The notes beneath the pieces were generated by a model. That model made no database searches and was not told the DNA's origin. It saw only the letters and a program-made list of their open reading frames with translations. 43,788 nucleotides of DNA from Sporosarcina aquimarina (GTDB lineage: Bacteria; Bacillota; Bacilli; Bacillales_A; Planococcaceae). Every line of letters begins with the position of its first letter. Within the stretch, counting starts at the first letter, position 1. Both the position numbers and the translations under genes were made by a program. This document shows, in pieces, positions 25,908-34,340 of this stretch. Location of the stretch: positions 1-43,788 of the forward strand of contig NZ_JACLBZ010000011.1 of the NCBI RefSeq assembly GCF_019748715.1, written 5' to 3'.

Positions 25908-26927
25908 CTATTGTTTAATACGTCCAGCTCCAATTAAGTGCTTTTGCCAGTAGGCAGTAGTTAAATCTGCATAACCGATTGGATCTCCAGCATTATACAT
26001 TTGGTTGTTTCCAGTGTAGATACCAACGTGAGTGACATAAGTTCCTGCATTATACGTTGAGTGAAAAAACACTAAATCCCCAGGTTTTGCTTCCGATAAA
26101 GGAATCGACTCGGTTGCGTCATATTGCTGCTGTGCTGTACGTGGTAAGTTAATCCCAGCTTTCCGATAACTCCATTGTGTTAATCCACTACAATCAAAAG
26201 ATGTATTCGGATTCGCACCACCAAAAACATAGGGGAAACCTTCATACTTTAGGGCTTCATCCATAACAATCTGAACCATTTCATCATCAAACTGAGGGGA
26301 AATAAAATACTGACTCACTAAATCGACATAAAACATATTTCCGTAAAGATAACGCCAGCCACCGTTTTTCTTTACGGCTATCGGATTGGAATAAGTGATT
26401 TTACTGCCGCCTGACCGTTCCTTTGCAAAGCTTTCAGCTAGTTCAAAAGAGTAAGAGCTTCCTCGTTTTGCGACATAATCAATAAAAGCACCACCATAGT
26501 TGTAGCCTTGAATAGCTGTATTGCCATCAACACCATTTCTTTCTGCGGAGTGTAATAAATCTGAAAAGTATTTTGTTCCTTGTTTAATAGAAGCTTCGGT
26601 ATCTAAAGAATTGGGCGGAAGCCCCAACGATTCACTACTCTGCATCACATCTGGAAGTTTTCCACCACTCTCTACTTGAATAATAGCAAGCAGGGTAGAG
26701 ACATACTCACTAATTCCATATTCCTTTGCATATTTCTCTACCATTGGCTGATGTTTTAATACATCTTCGGTTACTGATATGCTGTCTATATCATGAATGG
26801 AATCACCACTATTTGATGAGTGTTCTTCATTTGATATAAAAATCGCTACAAATGCTAGAAGCCCTAAAAAGGCAAGAAAGCCTAATCCTCCAGCAATTAA
26901 CATAATCTTTAATCTTATAACTTTCAT
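25908..26927 (-). CDS. Bifunctional peptidoglycan hydrolase (Tn916 Orf14 type, lysozyme-like plus NlpC/P60)
   Basis: A 339-residue membrane-anchored wall hydrolase that opens the peptidoglycan for the transfer machine. One N-terminal helix (residues 7-31), a lysozyme-like domain (about 58-170; LLAIIQVESGGKLPDVMQSS, then GYNYGGAFIDY) and an NlpC/P60 domain (about 220-339). The endopeptidase Cys246 is in FDCSGLTQW and the His in THVGIYTG. The layout is that of CwlT. AGGAGG is 8 nt before the ATG, which overlaps the preceding stop (ATGA). Confidence 0.93.
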   Translation of the reverse strand: MKVIRLKIMLIAGGLGFLAFLGLLAFVAIFISNEEHSSNSGDSIHDIDSISVTEDVLKHQPMVEKYAKEYGISEYVSTLLAIIQVESGGKLPDVMQSSESLGLPPNSLDTEASIKQGTKYFSDLLHSAERNGVDGNTAIQGYNYGGAFIDYVAKRGSSYSFELAESFAKERSGGSKITYSNPIAVKKNGGWRYLYGNMFYVDLVSQYFISPQFDDEMVQIVMDEALKYEGFPYVFGGANPNTSFDCSGLTQWSYRKAGINLPRTAQQQYDATESIPLSEAKPGDLVFFHSTYNAGTYVTHVGIYTGNNQMYNAGDPIGYADLTTAYWQKHLIGAGRIKQ

Positions 26928-29101
26928 CGGCGTTTCCTCCTAACGGCATGGATTGGACGCTTCGTGATTTGTTTTTGGTTTGTACGTTTTAATGGTTTAG
27001 AAGGTCGCTTGATAGTTGTCCGACTATTTTTTACTTGAGAACGTTCTTCATTGGGAAATCGGTTTTCTTTTTTTACAGGTTGTTTGGGATGATCAGTAAA
27101 ATGTTCTTTTCTGTCTGGACTCGGTAACGATCGTTGTAATTTGAATTGCTTCTTATGCTCACTTTTTGTGACGGGTCTTGTCTTTACTTTTTGTTGAATA
27201 GCTGGGTTCTTTAATCTATCTTGATGTACAGATTTATTGACATTTTGCGTGACTGGCCGTTCATGACTGGCAAATTCCCTAGAAGGAGTACGTTTTTTAT
27301 CCAATGCTTGTCGCCTATCTGCAATTGTTTGACGATGTTTTGCTTGACGGTCTGCATCTGTTTTTTGTCTCTTTTCCTTTGCTTGCTTCAAGCCTTCTTT
27401 AAAATCACGGGCAGGCTTTGTAAGCTGTTCTTTTCCTTGCATCACCGCATATTGAGCAGTAGTAGGTAAATCATGCAGTTGTTCTTTACGATGATCTATA
27501 TTTGCACGAAACTGACTTTTCGCACCAAGCACTTTTCCTGTGACTTGACCTACTTTCTGACTTAAAGATGTTGGTTTTGTATTGCCATTTGATCGCTCTT
27601 TCTTGTTCTTTGCAGTTGATGTTAGCCGCTGTAACGGTCGAATAGGGGTGAAGGAACCTTTTGTTTGCTTTGATTTTCCAACCATTGCCCCGACTGTTGC
27701 TCCAGCTGTTGCCCCTGCTAGGGTACGCCCGATTGTTCGCTGCAATCGACGACTGCCACGATTAAACATTCGATAAGGACGACGCATAACTTGGCGTCCA
27801 ACTTGTTGCGAGTCACTACTTTGCAGTTTAAACATGCTCATAATGTCACCGAGTTTCATGTAAATCCCTGCAAACGTCACGATCTGCAAAAAGGCAATCA
27901 AGAAAAATGGATAGCTTGTTGTTAAACTGTAAAGCATGGATGAAATACTAAAGGCAACTGTAATAATGAGCGTAATACCAGCCCGGAGCATAATCACATT
28001 AAACAATTTCATAATCGCCTGTTTTCCCATGTTTTCAAAGGTGGGTATCATCGACAGTAAAAAACTGATGGGTAAAAACATGGCATAGATGATAAACAGA
28101 ATTTGTGAGAAAATCATAATTCCCGATAGTAGAAACACGAAAAAGGAGATACCGATATTAAACAGAAATAAAAAGAAGACCATTCCTAAACGTGTAGTGG
28201 TCTTCGTAATTGTTAAGTTTTTATTGTCGTGATCTTCAATTTCTGCTTTTACAGCATCTTCACGATCTTTCCCGTTATTCGTATCAGGATTGATGGAGAC
28301 TAAGCTTTCAACACGTTCTTCACCAATCGTTTCTTTATCCGAATCATCAAATTGTAATAACATCCACGGCTGTTCCACTTGAATAGAAAAGAGGTTATTC
28401 CGTATCAAATCGACACTATCTTTTCCCTGACTAGTAGAGCTAGGCATTAAGATTTTTGTTCCTAAGTCTAAACTTGCCTGACTAATATCTGCCGAAAAGT
28501 CATTAATTTTAGCAATATACGTTGGGGCATAGGCAATAAAAGAAGCCGACAAAATAAACACGACTAAAAAGTTTAGGATCGCTCGAAATGCTTTCGTCGT
28601 TTCCCGTTTCATTAATCCTGTATATGCCACGTAAATCCCAATCACTAAAATAAAAATGAGTAAGAAACCCACATAAAATCCCGAACTGCTGAAACCACTT
28701 GCCGTAATTCCAGCTAATGTTTGCATGTTTTTCCCGATAGCGTCTGCCGTTTGGGAAATGAAATCGAGAGAATAAGCTTGTTGGATTAAGTAGCCTGTCG
28801 CATTCGATAAATATAAGCTAATAATCCAAATGAAATTAGTGATTGTATATAAGCCATACATGACCTGTTTACCTATACCATCATCCCAATTCCACGGCAA
28901 CCAATCCCAACCCGAATCCACGTAGAAATCTAATTGATAATGGTCAAGTGGGTACAAGGAATAGAGATTATCTTCTGACACCGTATCATCAACTAAGCCA
29001 GCTGCTTGAGCTAATGTTCCAAGTAAAAGAAGACATAGAAAAACGGCAGTACCAATAAGTACCACCGTTAAGACAATCTTTTTCCATTTTTGTTTTTTCA
29101 A
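26924..29101 (-). CDS. Conjugation channel protein (Tn916 Orf15/TcpH, VirB6-like)
   Basis: About 725 residues. The first half has a signal-like helix and six to seven further membrane helices (up to about residue 420). The second half is a hydrophilic, strongly basic tail rich in Lys, Arg and Gln (for example REQLHDLP, HRQTIADRRQALDKKRTPSR). This is the usual layout of the polytopic channel component of Gram-positive conjugation systems. I start it at TTG 29101, 9 nt after AGGTGG; an in-frame GTG at 29113 overlaps the ribosome site. It overlaps or adjoins the ATPase stop. Confidence 0.88.
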   Translation of the reverse strand: MKKQKWKKIVLTVVLIGTAVFLCLLLLGTLAQAAGLVDDTVSEDNLYSLYPLDHYQLDFYVDSGWDWLPWNWDDGIGKQVMYGLYTITNFIWIISLYLSNATGYLIQQAYSLDFISQTADAIGKNMQTLAGITASGFSSSGFYVGFLLIFILVIGIYVAYTGLMKRETTKAFRAILNFLVVFILSASFIAYAPTYIAKINDFSADISQASLDLGTKILMPSSTSQGKDSVDLIRNNLFSIQVEQPWMLLQFDDSDKETIGEERVESLVSINPDTNNGKDREDAVKAEIEDHDNKNLTITKTTTRLGMVFFLFLFNIGISFFVFLLSGIMIFSQILFIIYAMFLPISFLLSMIPTFENMGKQAIMKLFNVIMLRAGITLIITVAFSISSMLYSLTTSYPFFLIAFLQIVTFAGIYMKLGDIMSMFKLQSSDSQQVGRQVMRRPYRMFNRGSRRLQRTIGRTLAGATAGATVGAMVGKSKQTKGSFTPIRPLQRLTSTAKNKKERSNGNTKPTSLSQKVGQVTGKVLGAKSQFRANIDHRKEQLHDLPTTAQYAVMQGKEQLTKPARDFKEGLKQAKEKRQKTDADRQAKHRQTIADRRQALDKKRTPSREFASHERPVTQNVNKSVHQDRLKNPAIQQKVKTRPVTKSEHKKQFKLQRSLPSPDRKEHFTDHPKQPVKKENRFPNEERSQVKNSRTTIKRPSKPLKRTNQKQITKRPIHAVRRKRR

Positions 29102-29102
29102 A

Positions 29103-31559
29103 TTAATCGCCACCTTTCTTTTCCTGTGTCGGTGGACGCGTATCGAAAGCATGAAATAAATCCTCAAAGACAGGATGGACTTGAATAATTCCGACACGTC
29201 CATATAAGTCTTGAATTAAACATTGTCCATTTTCTAATTCCCGTAAGCGCCTTTGATTCGATTCATCTTCCGAATCCACACCAAAGAATTGAAGGGTTTT
29301 CTTTATTTCTGTCATATCTCTTGAGCGGAAGGCAAACTTTACACCGATATTATTTTTTAATTTTTCATCGGTTAAATCGTCGGCGTTCTGGGTAACAAAG
29401 TAGACACCAGCATTCATGGCACGCCCTGCACGAACCAGTTTATTTGAGAGTGTTTTCCCTTGTGCGACTTGTAGGAATGACCATGCTTCATCTAAGTCAA
29501 CGATTTTAAATACGCTGCGATCTGAATGAATAAAGTCTAGTGCAAAAGTAGAAATGACAATCAACATGGCGACACTCAAAAGTTCCATGGTAGTGTATTC
29601 TTCAAAACTCGTTTCTGCATCAGGTAACACTAAATCCGCCACTTGGATAATATTTAGCTGTTTTTCTAAACTAATCGAGTTTTTCACTGTTCCATCTGAA
29701 AACAATAGATGAGCAAAGTCATAGTCTGTAAAACTTTCGATATGGTCAGCAATAGGACCAGCTAATGGATTAGGGTCACTTCTTAGTTCATGAATGACAA
29801 GGAGCAAGCCACGTTCTTCTTGTTGACCGACGGCTCGAATTGCTCGTCGTAATACAGGGAATTTATCTCCATCCCGACTTGATATGCCTGTGAGGAAGGT
29901 AAGAATATCAATGGCAAGACTTTCCGAATCCTTTTTCTTTTTCATAATGACAAAAGGATCAAGTAATCCTTTGTTGATATCGTCACTTGTTAAATTAACA
30001 ATATTTATTTCGTGAGCAATTTCGGGCAACGTTTCTTTCCATTTTCCTCGTTCCGCCTTTGGATCAACAATGAGAGCTTGACCACCAAATAGTACGGCAT
30101 AGTAGACTAATAAATTATTAGAGAATGATTTTCCGCCACCGAGTGAACCTAAAAAAGCAGAAGCTAACGCGTTGGTGACAGAACCCTTTACGCCTTGACT
30201 GGCTAAGCTTGGATTTAGGTATACATTTCTTCCAGTATCTAAGTTGTAACCAAAATAAATCCCTTCCGTTTCTCCCAGCATTTGTGTAGCTCCAAATCCG
30301 AGACCTGCTAAAAAGTCAGAAGTCACGTACTGGATATAATCATTCATATACCGTTTACTGGCTGGGATAAATTCACTGTGTAAACCGATCATATCTCCAA
30401 ATGGACGAACGAGTTTTACGTTCAAATCATCATAAAAATCTTTTACCTCATTACAACGCTGTTTGAGTTCGTCCAAGTTAGGAGCAGACACGCGAATCAC
30501 GTAGCTTAATTTATACATCGATTCTTTACTTTGGTCGAGCACATCTTCTAATTCATTTACCTGTTCCAGCGCGTCTACGACATTGCTGCCAGTTTCATTA
30601 TCGGATTCCCAGGCATGATTATCCAGGTCTTTGAGTTCCTTTTTCTTATTCCGAACGGTAGACAATGCTTTTTTATTCGTTACAATTTCTACGTTCATGG
30701 AAGTATCGATTGGAAAATCAAATTGTTGTTGTTGATAATAAAAAATTTCATCTGATGGAAACTCAAGATCACCGACAATGGAATTAATCGTAAAGTATGC
30801 CACATACGTGGTTTGTTCTTCCTGTTCGATTTTTAAATAACGTTGGTTTTCCTCGATCAAACAACGAGTCGGTTTAATCAGGTCATAACGCTTCACTAAA
30901 GTTTCCTTTTTTAATTTCTTTAGAGGTAGGGCATAGTCATATTCGTCATAAGCCATTCCAGTTTGTCCATGAAGATGTTCAATTAGATAGCCAAAGTCAT
31001 TTTTATCTAAAGGGCGTACCTTAAAACGTCTCGAAATTTTGTTTTGTAATAAAGATTCCATTTTACTGAATCGTCTAATTTCATCATGAGGCATGGAAAC
31101 AAAATCTCCCATCAAGTGATGGTTTACATCACGGATAAAAGAAGATAGGGAAGTAGTTACTGACTTTCCCATCGACTTCATACTGACTTCCTCTTCATTC
31201 AGCAACAGCTTAAAACCGATAAAGAAACGGTAATCCACTTGATGTTCGCCAATCATGGAAACAAGGGCTTCCGTTTGGTCATCAATACGCTCATAAGCGA
31301 CGTCTTGTAAACGACTAGATACTAACTCTTTACTTCGTTCATGCACAGACCGGATACTGCTTGCGGTGCTAATCTGTAAGGCATGAATTTTTCCGTCTTG
31401 ATTCTGTGCAATTAATTGACGAAAGTGATCATGCACCTGTATTTTTTCATCCTCCGATAAAAAGGAATAATTATATGGCAACAGTTCATAGTAGGCAAAA
31501 CATTCACCATCATGGTTGAAAACGAGATTATTTTCAAGATATTTAATCGGATAACGCAT
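29103..31559 (-). CDS. Conjugation ATPase (Tn916 Orf16/TcpF, VirB4-like)
   Basis: An 818-residue VirB4-type ATPase that powers the mating channel. Walker A is GSLGGGKSF (Lys477) followed by QALIVDPKAERGKWKE; Walker B is FKIVDLDEAWSF. The C-terminal RecA-like domain continues with FVTQNADDLTDEKLKNN. The ATG at 31559 has TAAGGAG 8 nt upstream; the in-frame GTG at 31568 overlaps that site. It overlaps the end of the TcpE gene by 17 nt. Confidence 0.94.
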   Translation of the reverse strand: MRYPIKYLENNLVFNHDGECFAYYELLPYNYSFLSEDEKIQVHDHFRQLIAQNQDGKIHALQISTASSIRSVHERSKELVSSRLQDVAYERIDDQTEALVSMIGEHQVDYRFFIGFKLLLNEEEVSMKSMGKSVTTSLSSFIRDVNHHLMGDFVSMPHDEIRRFSKMESLLQNKISRRFKVRPLDKNDFGYLIEHLHGQTGMAYDEYDYALPLKKLKKETLVKRYDLIKPTRCLIEENQRYLKIEQEEQTTYVAYFTINSIVGDLEFPSDEIFYYQQQQFDFPIDTSMNVEIVTNKKALSTVRNKKKELKDLDNHAWESDNETGSNVVDALEQVNELEDVLDQSKESMYKLSYVIRVSAPNLDELKQRCNEVKDFYDDLNVKLVRPFGDMIGLHSEFIPASKRYMNDYIQYVTSDFLAGLGFGATQMLGETEGIYFGYNLDTGRNVYLNPSLASQGVKGSVTNALASAFLGSLGGGKSFSNNLLVYYAVLFGGQALIVDPKAERGKWKETLPEIAHEINIVNLTSDDINKGLLDPFVIMKKKKDSESLAIDILTFLTGISSRDGDKFPVLRRAIRAVGQQEERGLLLVIHELRSDPNPLAGPIADHIESFTDYDFAHLLFSDGTVKNSISLEKQLNIIQVADLVLPDAETSFEEYTTMELLSVAMLIVISTFALDFIHSDRSVFKIVDLDEAWSFLQVAQGKTLSNKLVRAGRAMNAGVYFVTQNADDLTDEKLKNNIGVKFAFRSRDMTEIKKTLQFFGVDSEDESNQRRLRELENGQCLIQDLYGRVGIIQVHPVFEDLFHAFDTRPPTQEKKGGD

Positions 31560-31935
31560 GGACTTCACTCCTTACAGCAGTCATATTTTCATTCACTTTC
31601 ATACGTTGTAGTTTGACGGGTTTCCCGGCATAGGTAACTTTAGACCGAAACCAATAAGTCAATACAGACTTGAGAAAGCTATACGGTTTCTTACCATCAA
31701 ATGTTTTCTGGCTCATAAACCACGTCAAACCAACTGGAATTCCGACATATTTTAATAATGCCCCATCGATTAGGGAAAGTGGGGGAAGATTACCTAGCAA
31801 CATGACAGCTAAGAGGGAAAGTACAAACCATGACATTTGATTGAATGTTACGGGAAAAGGTAAACGAAAATCATTGATGGCATAAATCACTTTTTCGACT
31901 GACCAAATACGGGTATAGCTTTTTAACTTTTTCAA
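31543..31935 (-). CDS. TcpE-family conjugation protein (Tn916 Orf17 type)
   Basis: A 130-residue protein with two adjacent membrane helices (about residues 36-70, SWFVLSLLAVMLLGNLPPLS) and a conserved basic C-terminal part (YWFRSKVTYAGKPVKLQRMK). TTG start at 31935 with AAAGGAAG 7 nt upstream. TcpE is a small membrane component of the channel. It overlaps the ATPase gene. Confidence 0.85.
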   Translation of the reverse strand: MKKLKSYTRIWSVEKVIYAINDFRLPFPVTFNQMSWFVLSLLAVMLLGNLPPLSLIDGALLKYVGIPVGLTWFMSQKTFDGKKPYSFLKSVLTYWFRSKVTYAGKPVKLQRMKVNENMTAVRSEVHALSD

Positions 31936-31962
31936 TATTCATCTTCCTTTCCAAAAGAAAAA

Positions 31963-31995
31963 GCAGCCTGTACGATAACAAGCTGCTTCTCCATC
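31963..31995 (-). terminator. Hairpin after ardA
   Basis: AAGCAGC and GCTGCTT flank a 14-nt loop; on the minus strand it is followed by TTTTTCTTTT. A partial terminator between ardA and the TcpE gene that would lower, not stop, downstream transcription. Confidence 0.5.
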
Positions 31996-32495
31996 TATTG
32001 AACATATTCAAATACACCATGTGACGTCACAAGAAAGCTGCCTTCAATTTCAAGGTCACGTCCAAAAGCTCTATAATCAATATAATTCTGTAAGTTAGCA
32101 GGGACTTCCCCAAGTACGCCTGTTTCTGCTATCAAATATCTCGCAACATCTTCCATATCTTCACAATCAGAATAACAAATGATGTCATCTTGATGCTCCA
32201 GTAATTCTTCTAAACTATCAAACCAATAGCCTTGTACTTCTGATAGTGCATCATATAAAGGAGAGCCTTCGATTTCTTGCACCATTGCACATAACCGGTT
32301 GATTTCGGATATTGGCGTATATTCATCAACCTCAAATGGTAACTCGTAATCATGTATCGCATATTCTTCATACTCACCATTTAAACCAATACGCTCTTTC
32401 ACGTCTTCCATATCAATAGGTGGTGTAAACCACGCACCAACAAGTTCGCCTTCATTGTACTTGCCGAGGTTAGCAATGTAGACTTGCATATCCAT
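31995..32495 (-). CDS. ardA: Antirestriction protein ArdA
   Basis: A 166-residue, strongly acidic ArdA. These proteins mimic B-form DNA and block type I restriction enzymes in the recipient after transfer. The family opening QVYIANLGKYNEGELVGAWF and the following DMEDVKERIG and EYAIHDYELPF segments are clear. Same place as orf18 of Tn916. A hairpin with a shared ATAACAAGCTGCT core flanks each side. Confidence 0.95.
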   Translation of the reverse strand: MDMQVYIANLGKYNEGELVGAWFTPPIDMEDVKERIGLNGEYEEYAIHDYELPFEVDEYTPISEINRLCAMVQEIEGSPLYDALSEVQGYWFDSLEELLEHQDDIICYSDCEDMEDVARYLIAETGVLGEVPANLQNYIDYRAFGRDLEIEGSFLVTSHGVFEYVQ

Positions 32496-32528
32496 TGGTT
32501 ATCACATCCTTTTCATTAAAAATAGCCA

Positions 32529-32557
32529 TAAAAAAAGCAGCAGCTTGTTATCTGCTG
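32529..32557 (-). terminator. Terminator-like hairpin upstream of ardA
   Basis: On the minus strand CAGCAG-ATAACAAG-CTGCTG is followed by CTTTTTTT. It would end transcription coming from TcpD before ardA, so ardA may have its own promoter or be attenuated. Confidence 0.6.
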
Positions 32558-32604
32558 ATACACAAAATAGGCTTGTTAATCCCTACCGCACTACCGTTTG
32601 GTCC

Positions 32605-32657
32605 ACCATTTTTTTGTGGAACATAAGAAGACCACTTATCTTCCACAAAAAAACGGT
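32605..32657. repeat. Long near-perfect hairpin between the TcpD gene and ardA
   Basis: ACCATTTTTTTGTGGAA (32605-32621) and TTCCACAAAAAAACGGT (32641-32657) are complementary with one mismatch, and the loop adds ATAAG/CTTAT, giving a stem of about 22 bp with a 7-8 nt apex. The size and position in the replication/transfer region suit a single-strand origin or a regulatory hairpin. Confidence 0.55.
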
Positions 32658-32662
32658 ACAAT

Positions 32663-32884
32663 TTAAGATCCTATGATTCGATTAAATAGGTTTAACAACA
32701 CGTCTTTCACACCAGCTGCATTAAAGACTAATCCTACTGCAACCAAAGCAATAATTAAAAAGCCAATCAGTTTGGAAAACTCTCGTTTAAAGCCTAAATA
32801 AATTCCAATTACGACAATCGCCATTAATACTAAAGATTGTGCATTACTTAAAAACCAATTATATAAATTCTGGCCAAAGTTCAT
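32663..32884 (-). CDS. TcpD-family small membrane protein (Tn916 Orf19 type)
   Basis: A 73-residue protein with two membrane helices (about residues 13-33 and 38-58; LVLMAIVVIGIYLGFKREFS, then LIGFLIIALVAVGLVF). The ATG at 32884 has GGGAG 8 nt upstream; an in-frame ATG six codons earlier has none at the right distance. Same position as orf19 in Tn916. Confidence 0.82.
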   Translation of the reverse strand: MNFGQNLYNWFLSNAQSLVLMAIVVIGIYLGFKREFSKLIGFLIIALVAVGLVFNAAGVKDVLLNLFNRIIGS

Positions 32885-32909
32885 TTGATTTTCTCCCTTC
32901 ATAAGTTAA

Positions 32910-34112
32910 TCATTCGTTATCTGATGATGGTTGAATCACTTTCTCTACAGGAATGGTTTGTTGCATGAGTATTTTTTGATGGCGCTTGGATAACTCTGTC
33001 TGTTCCAACATATCCTTAATTACACTCGTTTGATTGAGTTCATCTATCTTTGTCGCTAGTTTCCAAGTGGGGGCGACTTGATGAGCTAGCCATCTAAGTG
33101 TCTTATCAAACGTATATGGTTCAGGTTTTGTCGTTAAAGAAATTTTTCTATTCACACCTAAATCCAAAAACCGTTGCCATTCTTTATTCATTTTCCAACT
33201 GCTTCGACGTTTTTCCTCGTCTTTATCGACAAAACGAATATACCGATTAATAATCGAAAAGGCAGTTCGTCCAGCATCTTCATACATCATTAAATCCACA
33301 ACCGCATGGTATGCACGATCATTCTTTAATCGAATTTCAAAGCGATTTTTCACGTCTGTATCTTCAAACGATGTTCCATGCTTCACGTATTGTTCGTAAT
33401 CTTTTTCATATGCACAAAAGTACACGTCACTTTTTAAAGAGCCGATATATAACGTATTTCCCATGTCAGGCTTTTCTTCACTCTGTACAAGTTCACCAGA
33501 ACGATAACTTTTAAAACTACGAAAAACAGAGATACATTCTTCATTACGGCATTTGCTCGTTAAAAACGGAATATCCAATACGCTTGTCTTATCGTTTATC
33601 GCAAGATCAATTCGTTTAAATACGCCACCAACACGAAACACTTCCATAAAAAAATCAAACCATGTTCGTTGCTGGGCTAATAAAAAGTTTTCAAATTGTC
33701 TGCATCCTTTTCCTTTGAGTTCGAGTAAACAACCTTTGTCCTCATCGGGGGAAACCATGACGACAATATCTCCAAAAACATATTGCTCCATATAAGAATA
33801 AAACGCATAATCTTCATGCAACATGTATTCCATTTTCAATTTCAAAATCTCTTCAATGACAGGCTTCGGGTTTGTCGTTAAAAATCGAATTCGTACATAG
33901 TCAAACAAGATTTCTAATGGAGCGTCTGGATTAAATTGTTCCAGTACTTCAAATAAAGCTACTTGTAGGGAATCTGAAGGAGTTACTTTTCCTGTTTCGA
34001 TTTCACTAATATATTGTCTTGAAATTCCAATATGAACAGCCAGTTTATTTTGCGATACACCGTATTCTAGCCGTTTTTCCTTTAATTGTTGGTACCAAGG
34101 TACTTGGTTCAT
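32910..34112 (-). CDS. Rolling-circle Rep/relaxase (Tn916 Orf20, MobT type)
   Basis: A 400-residue protein that nicks oriT and also drives rolling-circle replication of the excised circle. Residues 8-60 are an XRE-type helix-turn-helix (LKEKRLEYGVSQNKLAVHIG, ISRQYISEIETGKVTP). The Rep_trans initiator domain follows (LAQQRTWFDFFMEVFRVGGV, RIDLAINDKTSVLDI, ENRFEIRLKNDRAYHA). The second ATG is used because GGAGG is 7 nt upstream of it and adjacent to the first. It sits directly beside oriT. Confidence 0.92.
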   Translation of the reverse strand: MNQVPWYQQLKEKRLEYGVSQNKLAVHIGISRQYISEIETGKVTPSDSLQVALFEVLEQFNPDAPLEILFDYVRIRFLTTNPKPVIEEILKLKMEYMLHEDYAFYSYMEQYVFGDIVVMVSPDEDKGCLLELKGKGCRQFENFLLAQQRTWFDFFMEVFRVGGVFKRIDLAINDKTSVLDIPFLTSKCRNEECISVFRSFKSYRSGELVQSEEKPDMGNTLYIGSLKSDVYFCAYEKDYEQYVKHGTSFEDTDVKNRFEIRLKNDRAYHAVVDLMMYEDAGRTAFSIINRYIRFVDKDEEKRRSSWKMNKEWQRFLDLGVNRKISLTTKPEPYTFDKTLRWLAHQVAPTWKLATKIDELNQTSVIKDMLEQTELSKRHQKILMQQTIPVEKVIQPSSDNE

Positions 34113-34130
34113 GTGCATTCCTCCAAACTA

Positions 34131-34164
34131 AAAAAAGATGTCAACTAAAGGTTAAAAGCTGACA
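34131..34164 (-). terminator. Terminator between oriT and the relaxase gene
   Basis: On the minus strand GATGTCAGCT pairs with AGTTGACATC (one G-U) around TTTAACCTTT and is followed by seven T residues. It lies just upstream of the relaxase start, so it would attenuate read-through from the FtsK operon into rep. Confidence 0.75.
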
Positions 34165-34169
34165 TCCTC

Positions 34170-34290
34170 TTTATATGCTCCAAACCGTTGTGCCATCAGG
34201 TGTTAGTGGCTTTTGGAACAGTTTCCTTGTTGTTTTTCTACCCCCCTGTTAGAAATGGGGGGTTAAGGCGTGGCTATCGCCACGCAGGCT
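34170..34290. other. Origin of transfer (oriT) of the ICE
   Basis: The gap between the coupling-protein and relaxase genes holds an ACCCCCC...GGGGGGT inverted repeat (34240-34246 and 34257-34263, 10-nt loop), as in the oriT of Tn916 and ICEBs1, then a 7-bp hairpin GCGTGGC-TATC-GCCACGC (34268-34285). Position and sequence both fit. The nick site itself cannot be placed exactly. Confidence 0.8.
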
Positions 34291-34292
34291 TC

Positions 34293-34335
34293 GCCCAGCA
34301 CAGCGGCTTTCGCTTCGCACGCCGCCGCACTGGGC
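34293..34335. repeat. GC-rich imperfect hairpin beside oriT
   Basis: GCCCAGCACAGCGGC (34293-34307) pairs imperfectly with GCCGCCGCACTGGGC (34321-34335). It is far more GC-rich than the surrounding DNA and lies just beyond the FtsK stop. It may be part of oriT or a terminator. Confidence 0.5.
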
Positions 34336-34340
34336 AGCCT

